From the NCBI GenBank assembly GCA_938016265.1, contig CALLWB010000036.1:45277-109276 (forward strand): a DNA stretch of 64,000 nucleotides, in the 5' to 3' direction. The notes under the pieces are model-generated. The model made no database searches. It saw only the letters and a list, made by a program, of their open reading frames with translations, and had not been told where the DNA came from. Positions 9,412-19,600 of this stretch are shown one piece after another (positions within the stretch are counted from its first letter, which is position 1; the number at the start of each line of letters is the position of its first letter). Source of the DNA: an uncultured Saprospiraceae bacterium. Lineage in GTDB: Bacteria; Bacteroidota; Bacteroidia; Chitinophagales; Saprospiraceae. The translations under genes were made by a program, and so were the position numbers.

Positions 9412-10929
9412 TTAACCAGTTTTACCATTAACAAATAACCAATCCCTATTGAAGACGTAAGTTTGTTGGAGAATTTCGTTTAACTTGGTTTTAGAATCGG
9501 AGATGGCTTCTTTACTTCTGTATTTGGATTGGCTAGATTCGCTGATAATTGTTAAATGGTGTAATCCTTTTAGGAAGTTGATGTGGGCGGTTTTGAATAA
9601 TTCTCCTATGCGTTTTGAGCGTTGTATTCGTCGAATAATGCTTTTACAAGGAAATTCGATCGCCTCAAATTGGCCCTGACTGTAGTAGTACTTTAGTTCT
9701 ATAATTTCAAAAGTTAGTAAGAGGTATTCGTTGTTTTTTCGCTCGTAATTCTGGTAGATTTTACCGATGGAGTCGGAAGGATCAAACTTTGTTGAAAGTT
9801 CATTTTTGCCTAGATAATGCTTGTAAAATTTGAAGACTTGTGCATATTGATTTTTTCTTGTCGGGCTGTTAAAATTAATTGATTTATAAAATTGTGATTC
9901 TATTTTTCGGGGTTTGGAGGGATCTGAGGATTCAAAAGAAAGTAATAGATAGTTCTCGTAATGAGGTAAGGCAATCGTCTTTTTTATTAAGTCCTTGCCA
10001 ATGTAGCACAGTCCACCTTCAAAAAATGCTTCATAGCATTGCAGACGTTTCGACCGCCAAAATTTTGGATCGTTTCCTAGCGCAGCAATACTACAGAAAT
10101 TAGCAAGTCCTTGCAGTAATTGTGCATTGTCATAAGGAGAAATATGGTCTTTTATGGCTTCATAGAATTTATACGTTTTATCAAAATCCGCCTTCGATTT
10201 TGTGTTGCCCAAATTATAGTCAAGCGCATAAAATTGGACAATCTGAAGGTCTTTGTGTTTTTCCCGGAGCTCTTCCAAAAAAGGAATAATAGAATAGTCA
10301 AACTGGTAGTTGGTAAATTCTTCCCGCCTTTGCATCACGCGTAGATACCGATAGCGGTAATACAGATAAAACTGGTCAATCTGTCGGACCAGTTTTTCCA
10401 ATGCTTTTCCTGCTTTGTCCTTGTTTCTGTTGAGACTAATATTGACCGACTGATAATACATTTGAGCGTGTAGCAACTTGTTAAATTGTAGGCTGTCCAA
10501 ATCGTTTTTCGAAGAATGGATTCCTTTTTCCAGTTCCAGATTTTTCAATCGTTTAAGGCCTCTTTTTTCATAGGCTTTCAGTAAGGTGTGATGTTTGGCA
10601 AACGTGGTTTTTTCAAACTCCACCCTGCAGACAAACTGTTGTACCAATTTCAGTAAATCCGTTTCCAAATTCGCCATCCGCTGGTTGGCCGTTTTATTGA
10701 ATTCCTGTTTGTCAGGGTACAGCATTTTAAACCATTGCTCTCGAAGGTCGGAAGGACTGTTTGTCCGATTCTTTCTAGGATTAGGTAATCTGAATTCCTT
10801 TTTGATTAGTTGAAACAACTGAATCACTTGCTTCGATACACTAAAGGAAGGGGTGTGCAAATGATGTTCGAAATCGAGTACTTCGCTAGGAGTAAATGTG
10901 ATTATTATTTCCCTCAGTTTACTATTCAT
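9412..10929 (-). CDS. Helical (TPR-like) protein of unknown function, paralog of the 60.1-61.6 kb gene
   Basis: 505 residues, almost entirely predicted helix, rich in Leu, Lys, Tyr and Phe, with no signal peptide or membrane segment. It opens with MNSKLREIIITFTPSEVLDFEHHLHTPSF. The gene at 60146-61579 starts in the same style (MNSSKLLTLIKSL..EIREFHKYLRSPFF) and shares spaced motifs further on (R..N..M..L...L, LEK, N...LD.FY...LR). I recognise no named domain. A cytoplasmic scaffold or regulator built of helical hairpins is possible. The upstream region carries the palindrome ATTCTAGTAGAAT at 10966-10978. Confidence 0.7.
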   Translation of the reverse strand: MNSKLREIIITFTPSEVLDFEHHLHTPSFSVSKQVIQLFQLIKKEFRLPNPRKNRTNSPSDLREQWFKMLYPDKQEFNKTANQRMANLETDLLKLVQQFVCRVEFEKTTFAKHHTLLKAYEKRGLKRLKNLELEKGIHSSKNDLDSLQFNKLLHAQMYYQSVNISLNRNKDKAGKALEKLVRQIDQFYLYYRYRYLRVMQRREEFTNYQFDYSIIPFLEELREKHKDLQIVQFYALDYNLGNTKSKADFDKTYKFYEAIKDHISPYDNAQLLQGLANFCSIAALGNDPKFWRSKRLQCYEAFFEGGLCYIGKDLIKKTIALPHYENYLLLSFESSDPSKPRKIESQFYKSINFNSPTRKNQYAQVFKFYKHYLGKNELSTKFDPSDSIGKIYQNYERKNNEYLLLTFEIIELKYYYSQGQFEAIEFPCKSIIRRIQRSKRIGELFKTAHINFLKGLHHLTIISESSQSKYRSKEAISDSKTKLNEILQQTYVFNRDWLFVNGKTG

Positions 10930-11099
10930 AGTTGGCGTATATTTTTAATAAGTAAAAATATTTTTATTCTAGTAGAATGGATTTAAGTAATTGATTGACT
11001 TATGTTAATAGGTCGTTATTAATTAAATGTAAGGATATTTATTTATAAAAATGGACTGGACAAGTAGTTTTTTTCTTTATAGATTTGAAGAAAAAAGAA

Positions 11100-12788
11100 A
11101 TGAAAAACTATTCGTTGTGCCTACTTCTTGCTTTTAGTTTTTTTGCGACAGCCTTTTATTCTGCTTCGAATACGAATCCTGTTGCTGTTGATGATTTGTT
11201 TTATGTGGCCCCCGGAACGACCTTGTTTGGAGCTCTATTATCAAACGATTTTGACATGGATGGGGATCAACTTTCCGTAGATCCATTGTTAGTAGAACAA
11301 CCTTCCAATGGAACTATCAGTATTTGTGAAAATGGGTCTTTCTATTATACACCCAACCCCGGATTTACAGGAACCGATTCCTTCGAGTATCAAATCACTG
11401 ACGACGGCAGTCCTATGTTATCCGATTCCGCAGTAGCAACAATTCACGTCGAAGTACCAACAATAATAAAATCGGCCACCCGATGCGATGAAGTAATCTT
11501 CACTGATTGCAAGGCCGTTTTTGAAGTACAACCTTGTCGATTTGAGCTAAACGATTTAAAAGTTACCCCCTTAGATTTAACGAATACCCAATCAACCAAG
11601 GCCCTGATTCTGCCTAATGATACCTGCGACTATTTGATGATTGTCCAATCGCCCATCCACGGAAATTTGTTTTTGGCTAGCCCGGCAGATGCAAATTTGC
11701 CAAATGCAGATAGCAGTTTTTTTTACCAACAATTCACCTTTGGACCAATAGAAGATACCTTGGTTTATTTGAAGTGTGGATGGATAAACAACGTCCTGAT
11801 TTGCGATTCCATCACAGTCATTTTGCACTTGAATAGCGACTGCGAATTCAATGAAGAAGACTATTATGGTTGTTTGCCAAATGGAGCGTCCTTCAGCTTT
11901 TTTCCCCTTGACAATGATATTGGAGTGATCAATGATTCTTTCCCAAATCCTCCGTACACCATCATCGCGCACCAGTTGGAAGCGGTGTTTTATGGCGGAG
12001 CAAATGGTATGATAACAATGTTTGATCCGATAACTGGGGAAGTAGTGTTTACTCCAAATCCGATGACGATAGGACAGGATACGATTTGTGTGTATTCAAG
12101 TCTTGTCGTTTCTGATGGAACGAATGTCGTTACCTATTTTCAAAAACAAAACAACTACCTCACCTTCCAAGATTGTTTTCCTGTGACGGGAAGAATTTTT
12201 CTAGAAGGGAATTATATTCCTGGTGTCGGAATGCTGGCCCCGGATTTAAGAAATCAAAACCTTATTCCGCTGAATTCTCCTTATGAAACCGGAGAAACGA
12301 CGACCCCTCAGTATTTGCATATGAATAACATTGTCGACTGGATATTGATCGAGTACAGACACCCTGATGATGCTAGTCAGGTACTCGCTCAGCAGTCTGC
12401 ACTGCTTAGTGAAAATGGAAATTTTGAGGTACTGCCTAATTTTTTTGGGGCGGCAACAATTGCCATCAAACATAGAAATCATCTGGGTATTTTGACAAAT
12501 TCGAATTATAGCATCGGAGACAATATCATCTTTCTTGATTTTGTTTTTTCTCCTGGGCTGTCCCACGGAGTTGACCCTATGCAATCCCTGGATATCAATA
12601 CTTTCGGATTGTTCGCAGGAGATTCGGATCAGGATGCACTAATTGGTGGTGCAGATCGGTCGAGTGCCTGGAATGATAGAAATACAACTGGATATTTAAA
12701 TACTGACTACAACCTTGATGGACAGGTAGATGCCCAGGACCGGGGCATTGCTTGGAACAACAGGAATAAGTATTCATATATCCCGTAA
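11100..12788 (+). CDS. Secreted Ig/cadherin-like protein with dockerin-like C-terminal module
   Basis: About 562 residues from the ATG at 11100; an upstream in-frame TTG at 11085 is a less likely start. A signal peptide covers about 1-22. Residues 25-120 form a bacterial Ig/cadherin-like domain (NPVAVDDLFYV, LSNDFDMDGDQL, YTPNPGFTGTDSFEYQITDDG). Two further beta domains of the same style follow. The last about 200 residues are a divergent copy of the dockerin-like module (FLEGNY, VDWILIEYRH, KHRNHLGIL, GLFAGDSDQD, DYNLDGQVDAQDR). No catalytic motif was seen, so it is probably structural or adhesive. It forms a same-strand run with the following secreted genes. Confidence 0.75.
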   Translation: MKNYSLCLLLAFSFFATAFYSASNTNPVAVDDLFYVAPGTTLFGALLSNDFDMDGDQLSVDPLLVEQPSNGTISICENGSFYYTPNPGFTGTDSFEYQITDDGSPMLSDSAVATIHVEVPTIIKSATRCDEVIFTDCKAVFEVQPCRFELNDLKVTPLDLTNTQSTKALILPNDTCDYLMIVQSPIHGNLFLASPADANLPNADSSFFYQQFTFGPIEDTLVYLKCGWINNVLICDSITVILHLNSDCEFNEEDYYGCLPNGASFSFFPLDNDIGVINDSFPNPPYTIIAHQLEAVFYGGANGMITMFDPITGEVVFTPNPMTIGQDTICVYSSLVVSDGTNVVTYFQKQNNYLTFQDCFPVTGRIFLEGNYIPGVGMLAPDLRNQNLIPLNSPYETGETTTPQYLHMNNIVDWILIEYRHPDDASQVLAQQSALLSENGNFEVLPNFFGAATIAIKHRNHLGILTNSNYSIGDNIIFLDFVFSPGLSHGVDPMQSLDINTFGLFAGDSDQDALIGGADRSSAWNDRNTTGYLNTDYNLDGQVDAQDRGIAWNNRNKYSYIP

Positions 12789-12795
12789 CGTTTTT

Positions 12796-12936
12796 ATGAA
12801 ATCTAAGAGATTCAGGCCTGATCAACCTGAATCGCGCAATCCATATTTACTCAGTTCCTGCATAAGGCGGGGTGACCTTCCATTGCATAAACTCAAGGAA
12901 ATCGCCGAATCCTATAAAATTGAGGCGTTATTTTAA
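12796..12936 (+). CDS. Possible small protein or gene remnant (46 residues)
   Basis: A short open frame from the ATG at 12796 to the TAA at 12934-12936. It encodes a basic, helix-prone peptide (IRRGDLPLHKLKEIAESYKI) with no signal peptide, lying between two secreted-protein genes on the same strand. The codon pattern looks protein-like, but no ribosome binding site or family is recognised. It could be the 3' end of a decayed gene. Confidence 0.25.
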   Translation: MKSKRFRPDQPESRNPYLLSSCIRRGDLPLHKLKEIAESYKIEALF

Positions 12937-12947
12937 ATCTGTTAATT

Positions 12948-15629
12948 ATGAAAATTTTTAAATCATTTTTACTAGCAAGCTATATCCTGTTTTTTAGTAG
13001 TTCAGCACTAGCACAAAACTGCAATTATGAATTTCAAATTTTCGGTGATCAGTTCGCTCAACAAGAGACGAGCGCTCAAATCATTGATGAATTTGAGAAT
13101 GTTTTATTGATGATTAATCCAGGAGAAATCCAAAACAATCAGTTAAATGTCTTTCCCTTTCAAGGAAATTCGCAGTCTAATTTTATGGAAATTCTGATGT
13201 TTGATGCTGCGGGGAATGGGCTTGCCTGCATGGGAATAAACGGGTACTATATGTTAGCTGAACAAGGAGGAAATGTCCTGTTGCCCCCACAACATTTTGG
13301 AGTCAACAATTGCAACAATTCCTTCCAGGAAATCCAAATGGTTCCAACCAACTGTGGAGCACAAGTCTGCGATCTACAAGCAGAAATAGTAGATATTATA
13401 CCTGATGATAATGGTACGCCCAACAACCCAAATGACGATGTTTGGTTTGTCGAAATCTTTGCCCAAAATGGCCCGTCAACAACCGGTGCAAGTTTGGATG
13501 GGCCACCGTTTTTTGTTCAATATGGAGCGCCCTCCATAGTCGGCCCATTTTCAGACACCCTTTCAGAAGCTCACCTTGTGTTGGTGGATATGGATAATCC
13601 CAATTGCGTGTTCCTGCTGGAAGTTTCGTTTTTGTGTGCAGATGTTGTAGAAGACAAATCCTGTAAACCTGTACCTCAACCAGCTTTCACATTAGACATT
13701 GACGACCAAAACAAAGGACTCAAAATAACCACAGAAGCTACTTGCGATTGCAACTCCAAAAGTGTATGTGTAGTTACTTCATTTAAGTTGAAATTCACGA
13801 AAAACGGACAGGTGGTTTATACCTACTTCTCCAACGGCACACATTCCGGGTCAAATGATATCGCCAGCGCAATCAAAATCAGTAAACCGGCTGGAAAACT
13901 CAATAAAAACAGTGTCATCTCCTTCAGTATAGTACCCAAAAAGGACAAAGACGAATTCAAAAATCCTAAAAAAGGCCTTCGAATTCGCATCGAATGCGCC
14001 GGGGAATGCGATGCACAAAAGATAACCACCACACCCATTTCGTCTACTTCTTTGAAAGTGAGTACCGAGCCTGAAATCTTAGGGACAGAAGTTTTTTGTC
14101 CTGGTGGAATCGGATTTCTTACACTGGCAGAACAACCACTTCCAGGCGCATTGATCGAGTGGACAAACGAAGCAACGGGACAAGTCGTAGGGATGTCTCC
14201 AAATCTGTTTGTCGAACAACCGGGCATCTATTTTGTAGAAGTAGACGGAATTGCCTCTTGTCCAATAGAAGTCCAGATAGTGCCGCCTCCTTCGATGCCT
14301 ATGGTCAGCAATCCTTCTGCTTGTGTCTTCGAAGAAATTCCTCCAATGGCTTTCGTGTCAGATCCTTTAAATTCCTTTAATTTATACACGTTGGATACGG
14401 CATTTATTGCTAATTTCCCAGATCAAATCGATTTGAATTTAGTGGCAGATCAACTTCCTATTGGGCAACCTGGGGTGTACGAATTTTTGGTGGCTGAGCA
14501 GAATGAATTTGGATGTGAAAGTGATCTTTCCCTAGTCAGTCTTACCGTAACAGACGCAGAAACTTGCCAGAATTGCGACTTAGAAGTGGACGTGAAATCT
14601 GTTGGTTATTCTCTTTCTGCGAATGGGGATTTTGTCGTAGAGACGGAGATAGAACTGCTCACCAATGACAGTACCATCGTCCTGGCTGATTTGTATGTCA
14701 ATGAGGAGCTGACGGCCAGCAAATCCATCACGCGAATTTCCATTATACCTTGCAATTCGGCATGTACCAGTGCTTGTAGCGCTACCGTCACCAAACCCAA
14801 TGAACAGCCCAAAACCTATACCGGCGACTGCAAGATTATTGGGACTGCGTGCAATTGTAAAATCAAAGTCAAACTAGCGTTTGCAAACATCCATCTGACT
14901 CCTTGGGACGAAATAAAAGTAGCCGTCTCCACCCCACAAAACAGCCCGGAATGCAACAACGCGAACAATTCGCTAACGACAGTAGTTCATCAAACTTACT
15001 TATTCGCAAAGGTCAATCTCACAGGTGCGTTCGAGGCAGCTACCAATCTAATGATGGATCAGCTAAGAACGCAGCAGTTGATACCAATGATCGCTACTGA
15101 TGGTAAGGTGATAGCGCCAGGAGTTCTGGACACTACTGGGCCAAATGCTATTGTAGATTGGGTGACGGTTGAACTTAGAGATGCCCTGGATCCTGCCAAA
15201 TTGGTTTATTCTACCTCTGCTTTGCTGGAACGGGATGGCGATTTGGTTGATGTTGATGGATTACTTGGTGTTCCGATCCTTGCGCAGGGAACCTATTTTG
15301 TGGTGATCAGTCATCGCAATCACTTGCCGATTTCTACGGCAATCCCAGTAGATTTTAGGGAGGATCTTCCTGTGTTGGACTTTATTCTGGATCCTGGTTT
15401 GGCCTTCGGTATACAGCCCCAATTTGAATTGCTTCCGGGTATCTACGGCCTATATCCTGGCGATGCAAATGGAGATCAGGCAGTTGATGCAGGCGACAGA
15501 GGAGCAGTATGGAACAACCGCAATCTGACTGGATATCGAACGGATGACTTAAATCTGGATGGCATCAATGACGCTGCGGACAGAGTATTCTGTTGGAATT
15601 TTAGAAACCATTTTTTCCAATTGCCTTAA
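12948..15629 (+). CDS. Secreted multi-domain protein with dockerin-like C-terminal module
   Basis: 893 residues with a signal peptide at 1-22 (FSSSALAQN). It is built of beta-rich domains: several Cys-rich stretches (CDCNSKSVCVVTSFKLKF; CNSACTSACSATV), an Ig-like segment around 390-440 (PGGIGFLTLAEQPLPGALIEW) and CARDB-like segments. From about residue 690 comes the shared module (NLTGAFEAATNLM, VDWVTVELRD, SHRNHLPIS, GLYPGDANGDQAVDAGDRG, DDLNLDGINDAADR), with two EF-hand-like loops. No enzyme motif was seen. It may bind a surface polymer or act as a large adhesin. Confidence 0.75.
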   Translation: MKIFKSFLLASYILFFSSSALAQNCNYEFQIFGDQFAQQETSAQIIDEFENVLLMINPGEIQNNQLNVFPFQGNSQSNFMEILMFDAAGNGLACMGINGYYMLAEQGGNVLLPPQHFGVNNCNNSFQEIQMVPTNCGAQVCDLQAEIVDIIPDDNGTPNNPNDDVWFVEIFAQNGPSTTGASLDGPPFFVQYGAPSIVGPFSDTLSEAHLVLVDMDNPNCVFLLEVSFLCADVVEDKSCKPVPQPAFTLDIDDQNKGLKITTEATCDCNSKSVCVVTSFKLKFTKNGQVVYTYFSNGTHSGSNDIASAIKISKPAGKLNKNSVISFSIVPKKDKDEFKNPKKGLRIRIECAGECDAQKITTTPISSTSLKVSTEPEILGTEVFCPGGIGFLTLAEQPLPGALIEWTNEATGQVVGMSPNLFVEQPGIYFVEVDGIASCPIEVQIVPPPSMPMVSNPSACVFEEIPPMAFVSDPLNSFNLYTLDTAFIANFPDQIDLNLVADQLPIGQPGVYEFLVAEQNEFGCESDLSLVSLTVTDAETCQNCDLEVDVKSVGYSLSANGDFVVETEIELLTNDSTIVLADLYVNEELTASKSITRISIIPCNSACTSACSATVTKPNEQPKTYTGDCKIIGTACNCKIKVKLAFANIHLTPWDEIKVAVSTPQNSPECNNANNSLTTVVHQTYLFAKVNLTGAFEAATNLMMDQLRTQQLIPMIATDGKVIAPGVLDTTGPNAIVDWVTVELRDALDPAKLVYSTSALLERDGDLVDVDGLLGVPILAQGTYFVVISHRNHLPISTAIPVDFREDLPVLDFILDPGLAFGIQPQFELLPGIYGLYPGDANGDQAVDAGDRGAVWNNRNLTGYRTDDLNLDGINDAADRVFCWNFRNHFFQLP

Positions 15630-15693
15630 TACAATTTGGCGACTAATCCTTCTTTCATCTTCCTAGATTTTTTAACAATAAAATATTATAATT

Positions 15694-16554
15694 ATGAAAA
15701 CTATAATGCTTTTAATCAGTGGCTTGTTCCTTGTTAGTTCGTTGGCAGCCCAACCATGCCCGATCATTACCATTCACAATGAAACGGTAGATGGAACGGA
15801 CTATTATTTTGATGTTCTTATCGAGAATGCTGCCGATGCTGATACAGATTTGTTGCTAGGGATCAGTGATTTTGTGTTCGACTTTGATCCAGCGTTGTTT
15901 GATTCGCCTTGCATTTCTCAAATTACGGGATTTTGCGGTTTGTTGCCTGCAAGCGCGACTGGAAATCATGTATTCACCACCCAACTATCTTTTGAATCTT
16001 CTTTAATAACGACAGTCCACAACTCGGAAATTCGATTGAATTTGAATGGGCTGCTGGTTACTGATATTGTGTCTTTGGAGAATCGGATAGCAAGGGTGGA
16101 TGCTAGTGCATACAGACTTGGCAGATTCAAAGTGACTGGATTTCAAGGAGAAACTATTGGGGATGTTGGCCTTCATTTGAAGAAGGCTCCTGACGCAGTG
16201 TCTTCTTTTTTTACTAAGATTACTACGATTCAGAAGGGAGGTTATTTCTTGCATCAGTTTGTTCCCATTTGCGATACTCCTGAAAGCGAATTGGTTGGGA
16301 TCGAAGAATTAGAGGAGGGGGCAGATTCGCCTACAAACTGGGCCATTTTTCCAAATCCTACGACGGATAAAATAACAGTAATGATTGATGATTTTGATCC
16401 TAAAACGGTAGAGATATATTCTATCAATGGTCGTCTAGTTTCAACGCTAGTTTCCAGCGATTCAAGAATAGAAATTAATACCAGCCAATGGAGCAGTGGA
16501 ACTTATTTTGCAAAATACAAGGACACTGTAATTCGATTTTTAAAGGTGGAATAG
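15694..16554 (+). CDS. Cohesin-like secreted protein with T9SS type A sorting domain
   Basis: 286 residues with a signal peptide at 1-19 (SLAAQPCP). Residues 20-190 form a beta-sandwich that resembles the cohesin/CBM superfamily (YYFDVLIENAADADTDLLLGIS, then FVFDFDPALFD). The C-terminus from about residue 215 is a T9SS type A tail (WAIFPNPTTDKITV, VEIYSINGRLV, SSGTYFAKY). Such tails direct export through the outer membrane and usually cell-surface attachment. It follows four genes bearing dockerin-like modules, which makes a receptor role worth testing. The T9SS call is firm; the cohesin resemblance is a pattern judgement. Confidence 0.75.
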   Translation: MKTIMLLISGLFLVSSLAAQPCPIITIHNETVDGTDYYFDVLIENAADADTDLLLGISDFVFDFDPALFDSPCISQITGFCGLLPASATGNHVFTTQLSFESSLITTVHNSEIRLNLNGLLVTDIVSLENRIARVDASAYRLGRFKVTGFQGETIGDVGLHLKKAPDAVSSFFTKITTIQKGGYFLHQFVPICDTPESELVGIEELEEGADSPTNWAIFPNPTTDKITVMIDDFDPKTVEIYSINGRLVSTLVSSDSRIEINTSQWSSGTYFAKYKDTVIRFLKVE

Positions 16555-16564
16555 GGATTAATGA

Positions 16565-16592
16565 ATGGCCGTCAGAGGCATCTGATGGCCAT
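16565..16592 (+). terminator. Strong stem-loop after the T9SS gene
   Basis: A 12-bp stem, ATGGCCGTCAGA, loop GGCA, then TCTGATGGCCAT, with one internal G-T mismatch, followed by TTATTTT. It lies 11 bases after the stop at 16554 and fits a plus-strand intrinsic terminator. Confidence 0.7.
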
Positions 16593-16624
16593 TTATTTTG
16601 GAAAATTAGCATGGCGAATTTCAT

Positions 16625-16661
16625 AAAAAAGTTCCAAGCAGCGCTGTCGCCACTCGGAACT
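16625..16661 (-). terminator. Intrinsic terminator for the 2160-residue gene
   Basis: Read on the minus strand: AGTTCCGAGTGGCG, loop, GCGCTGCTTGGAACT, then six T. It lies about 35 bases beyond the minus-strand stop at 16697. The two convergent genes therefore have separate terminators. Confidence 0.7.
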
Positions 16662-16696
16662 ACCCCAAAAAAACAATTTGATGACTATTTATAAAA

Positions 16697-19600
16697 TTAC
16701 CTCATTACCACTAATTTATTCACATACTGGTCTCCTGCCTCATCACTTACAAAAATGGTATAAATTCCGACACCGATAGGTTCTAAATTTAGCGCATAAT
16801 TCTGCTCATTGACGTCCAGTTTAGAAAGGATCAGTTTGCCGGTCATGTCGTATATCTGAATGGTAGAAATCGAAGGTGAAGTTGCACTATTTATCGCCTC
16901 AATATTTATCATGACCTGGTTGATCGCAGGATTTGGATAAAGTGTCAAGCCTTCCGTTGATGGAGCCGAATTTGGATTAGCCAGGGTATTCGATACAATA
17001 TTCGTCAAAATAGGCGCATTGTTATCAAAGAAAATATTGGCTTGATTCTCTATTGCTGTACCAATCGCCAGATCTGGTTTTAGTTGGATACGGTAAGTAA
17101 GGTATCCATGACTTGCTGGTTCGTTGGTTGTACTATCCGGCAACAAAATATTATCAAATGTCCAATTCAACAACCCGTCGTCTGTTATAGAAAATCGGTA
17201 GGGATTGCTTGCGGCTCCTAGCTCTAGGGTAGAAAGATCCAGATGAGGAGGCAGTTGGTTTTCAATGCGCACCTGATTTACCGTAGCATTACCCACATTT
17301 TGAAATCTTATTTTATAGGTTAATACCTCTAACTGACTGATTTCTCCTTGAGGAGAGACGAGTATGTCGTTAGGGTCAAGTGCTCCAACAGCAGGGCTGA
17401 AGTGCTCCGCCACGTTATCCTGTCCATTACAATCGCTATCTGGACTATACAGACTTGCTCTCAATTTTAAGTCTTCGCCAAGGACAGCATTTGTCGAAAT
17501 AGAATCGGTGATATAGATCGTTCCCGATGCTCCAATGTCGAGGGTGCCGAAATTCCATCTTCGATCGGTGCCTACGCTCAAATCCCAGGGAAGAGAAGCT
17601 TCGACAGGAATAATGTCATCTCCAAAAGAAACAGTCAGGTAAGCATTATTTGCTGGCTTACCGCCAAGATTTTCGTAGCGGACAATGATTAGGTTTTCAA
17701 AACCGACCCGATGTGCTGTTGTTGAAATTTCAACCTTCAAATCCGGTAATGCACAACTAGGCGTTGTTCCAAAATTATTACCACAATATTGTTCGCCAAT
17801 ACTAATAATGTCAACAGTATTTGTTCCTTGGTTGTTTGGGCAAACAGGGATCCAACTATCCGTATCAACTTGAGTGATCGTGTAAGTTCCTGGTTGTAAG
17901 GGTACAGAATAATTGCCATCTGCATCCGAAAAAACAGTAATTCCGCCTGGCTCTACTCTAAGCTCGATATTAGAGATACCTGGCTCGTTGTTGTCTTGAA
18001 TACAGTTGCTGTTTTCGTCATAATATACTGTTCCACATGCTTCTCCAGCATTTTCTTCGATGATGTCCAAGCAATCATTGACCAATTGATTGACCAAAAC
18101 TTGTCGGTAGCCAGAAGGCCATTCTATTAAAATAGAGTCGATTACCGTTGCATCCCCAAGACCGATGATTTCTTTTAGTTCATTTTGCCCGCCGACGCCA
18201 CCGCCAGATTGTGCATTGATTTCTCTTGTTTGCCAGACGTCCTGACCATAGATGTTTGCTTTGAGCTTTATTTTTGCGCCGATTGATGACGCATTCGAAC
18301 TGGTTCCTGTGAGGATAATACAAGATTTTGACTGGCATTCACCACGAGAATTTTCATAAATAAAGTTGGTGTTCAATTCATGGTTGGCGATAAACAAATC
18401 GAGGTCTCCATCGTTGTCATAATCTGCCCAGGCAGTTCCGAAAGAATCTCCTCCACTTTCCGTTATTTGATTGGTTACACTTTGGAAGGTGCCGTCTCCG
18501 TTATTGCTATACAGCTTATTGTTTTGGTCCTGATCATTGGCAACAAATAAATCGAGGTCGCCGTCATTGTCATAATCTGCCCAAGCACTTCCGTGCGAAT
18601 GACCAGCATCTGTAACGATACTTCCAGCAACGATTTTCAAAAACGTACCATCGCCGTTGTTCTTGTACAGGAAGTTGTTTTGGTTTCCTGAGTTCGAAAC
18701 AAAAAGGTCTAAATCACCATCATTGTCCATGTCGCCCCAACTTGCTCCGACAGAGTTTCCTCCATCATTGACAAGGCTCCCTGTGTTTATTTTTAAGAAA
18801 TTTCCATTACCTAAGTTTTTATACAGACTATTATTACTTCCATTGGTGTTTGCTACAAAAAGATCTGGAAAGTTGTCATTATTGTAATCTCCCCAAACCC
18901 CACTGACAGAAAAATCAGCTTCTAGAACTGGCGAAGCATCCGTTTCTTTTGTAAATGTGCCATCGCCATTATTATGGTACAATTGATTAAATCTGGTGCT
19001 AAAATAGTCCGCTACAAACAGGTCAAGAAATCCATCATTGTCATAATCCACCCAGCTTGTGCCGTGTCCATATCCAAGATCATTTACTGCAGGATCATTC
19101 AAAATGCTTACAAAGGTGCCGTTGCCTTCATTTCTATAGAGAAAATTGGTATAACCGATGTTGTTGGCCACATATAAATCGAGGTCGCCATCATTGTCAT
19201 AATCGCCCCAAGTTGCAGCTAGTGAACTAGCCAGATCCGTAGCGATTGGACCAGTAGTTACTTTGGTGAAGGTACTGTTACCATTGTTCGTATATAAGGT
19301 ATTGGGTTTGTCTGTGTCGTAACTGGTAACAAACAAATCGACAAATCCATCATTGTTGTAATCGGCCCAGCTAGTTGCCCAACTATTTTCTACATCGGAA
19401 AGTCCAATGTTGGTTGGCTCTTCGAAAACTGCATTTGGATCGAACGCGACGGAAATTGTTGGTAATGGGTTGCCACAAGGACGATTGCCTAGTATTTCCA
19501 ATTGTACAAAATCACCTGGTTTGAAGTTGTTTTCTAGGGTCAGGTTGAATTTTAGAGAGACTTCATTTTTTGTAACGTCTGCTATCCCTACCAATCCATT

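Noticed and set aside
11085..11099. TTG start giving MKKKEMKNYSL for the Ig-like secreted protein
   Set aside because: The ATG at 11100 gives a normal signal peptide; the TTG adds only charged residues.
18360..19400. Long internal direct repeats that resemble a CRISPR or satellite array at DNA level
   Set aside because: They are in-frame FG-GAP/VCBS protein repeats (DYDNDGDLDLF) of the giant secreted protein, with diverged DNA and no spacer structure.
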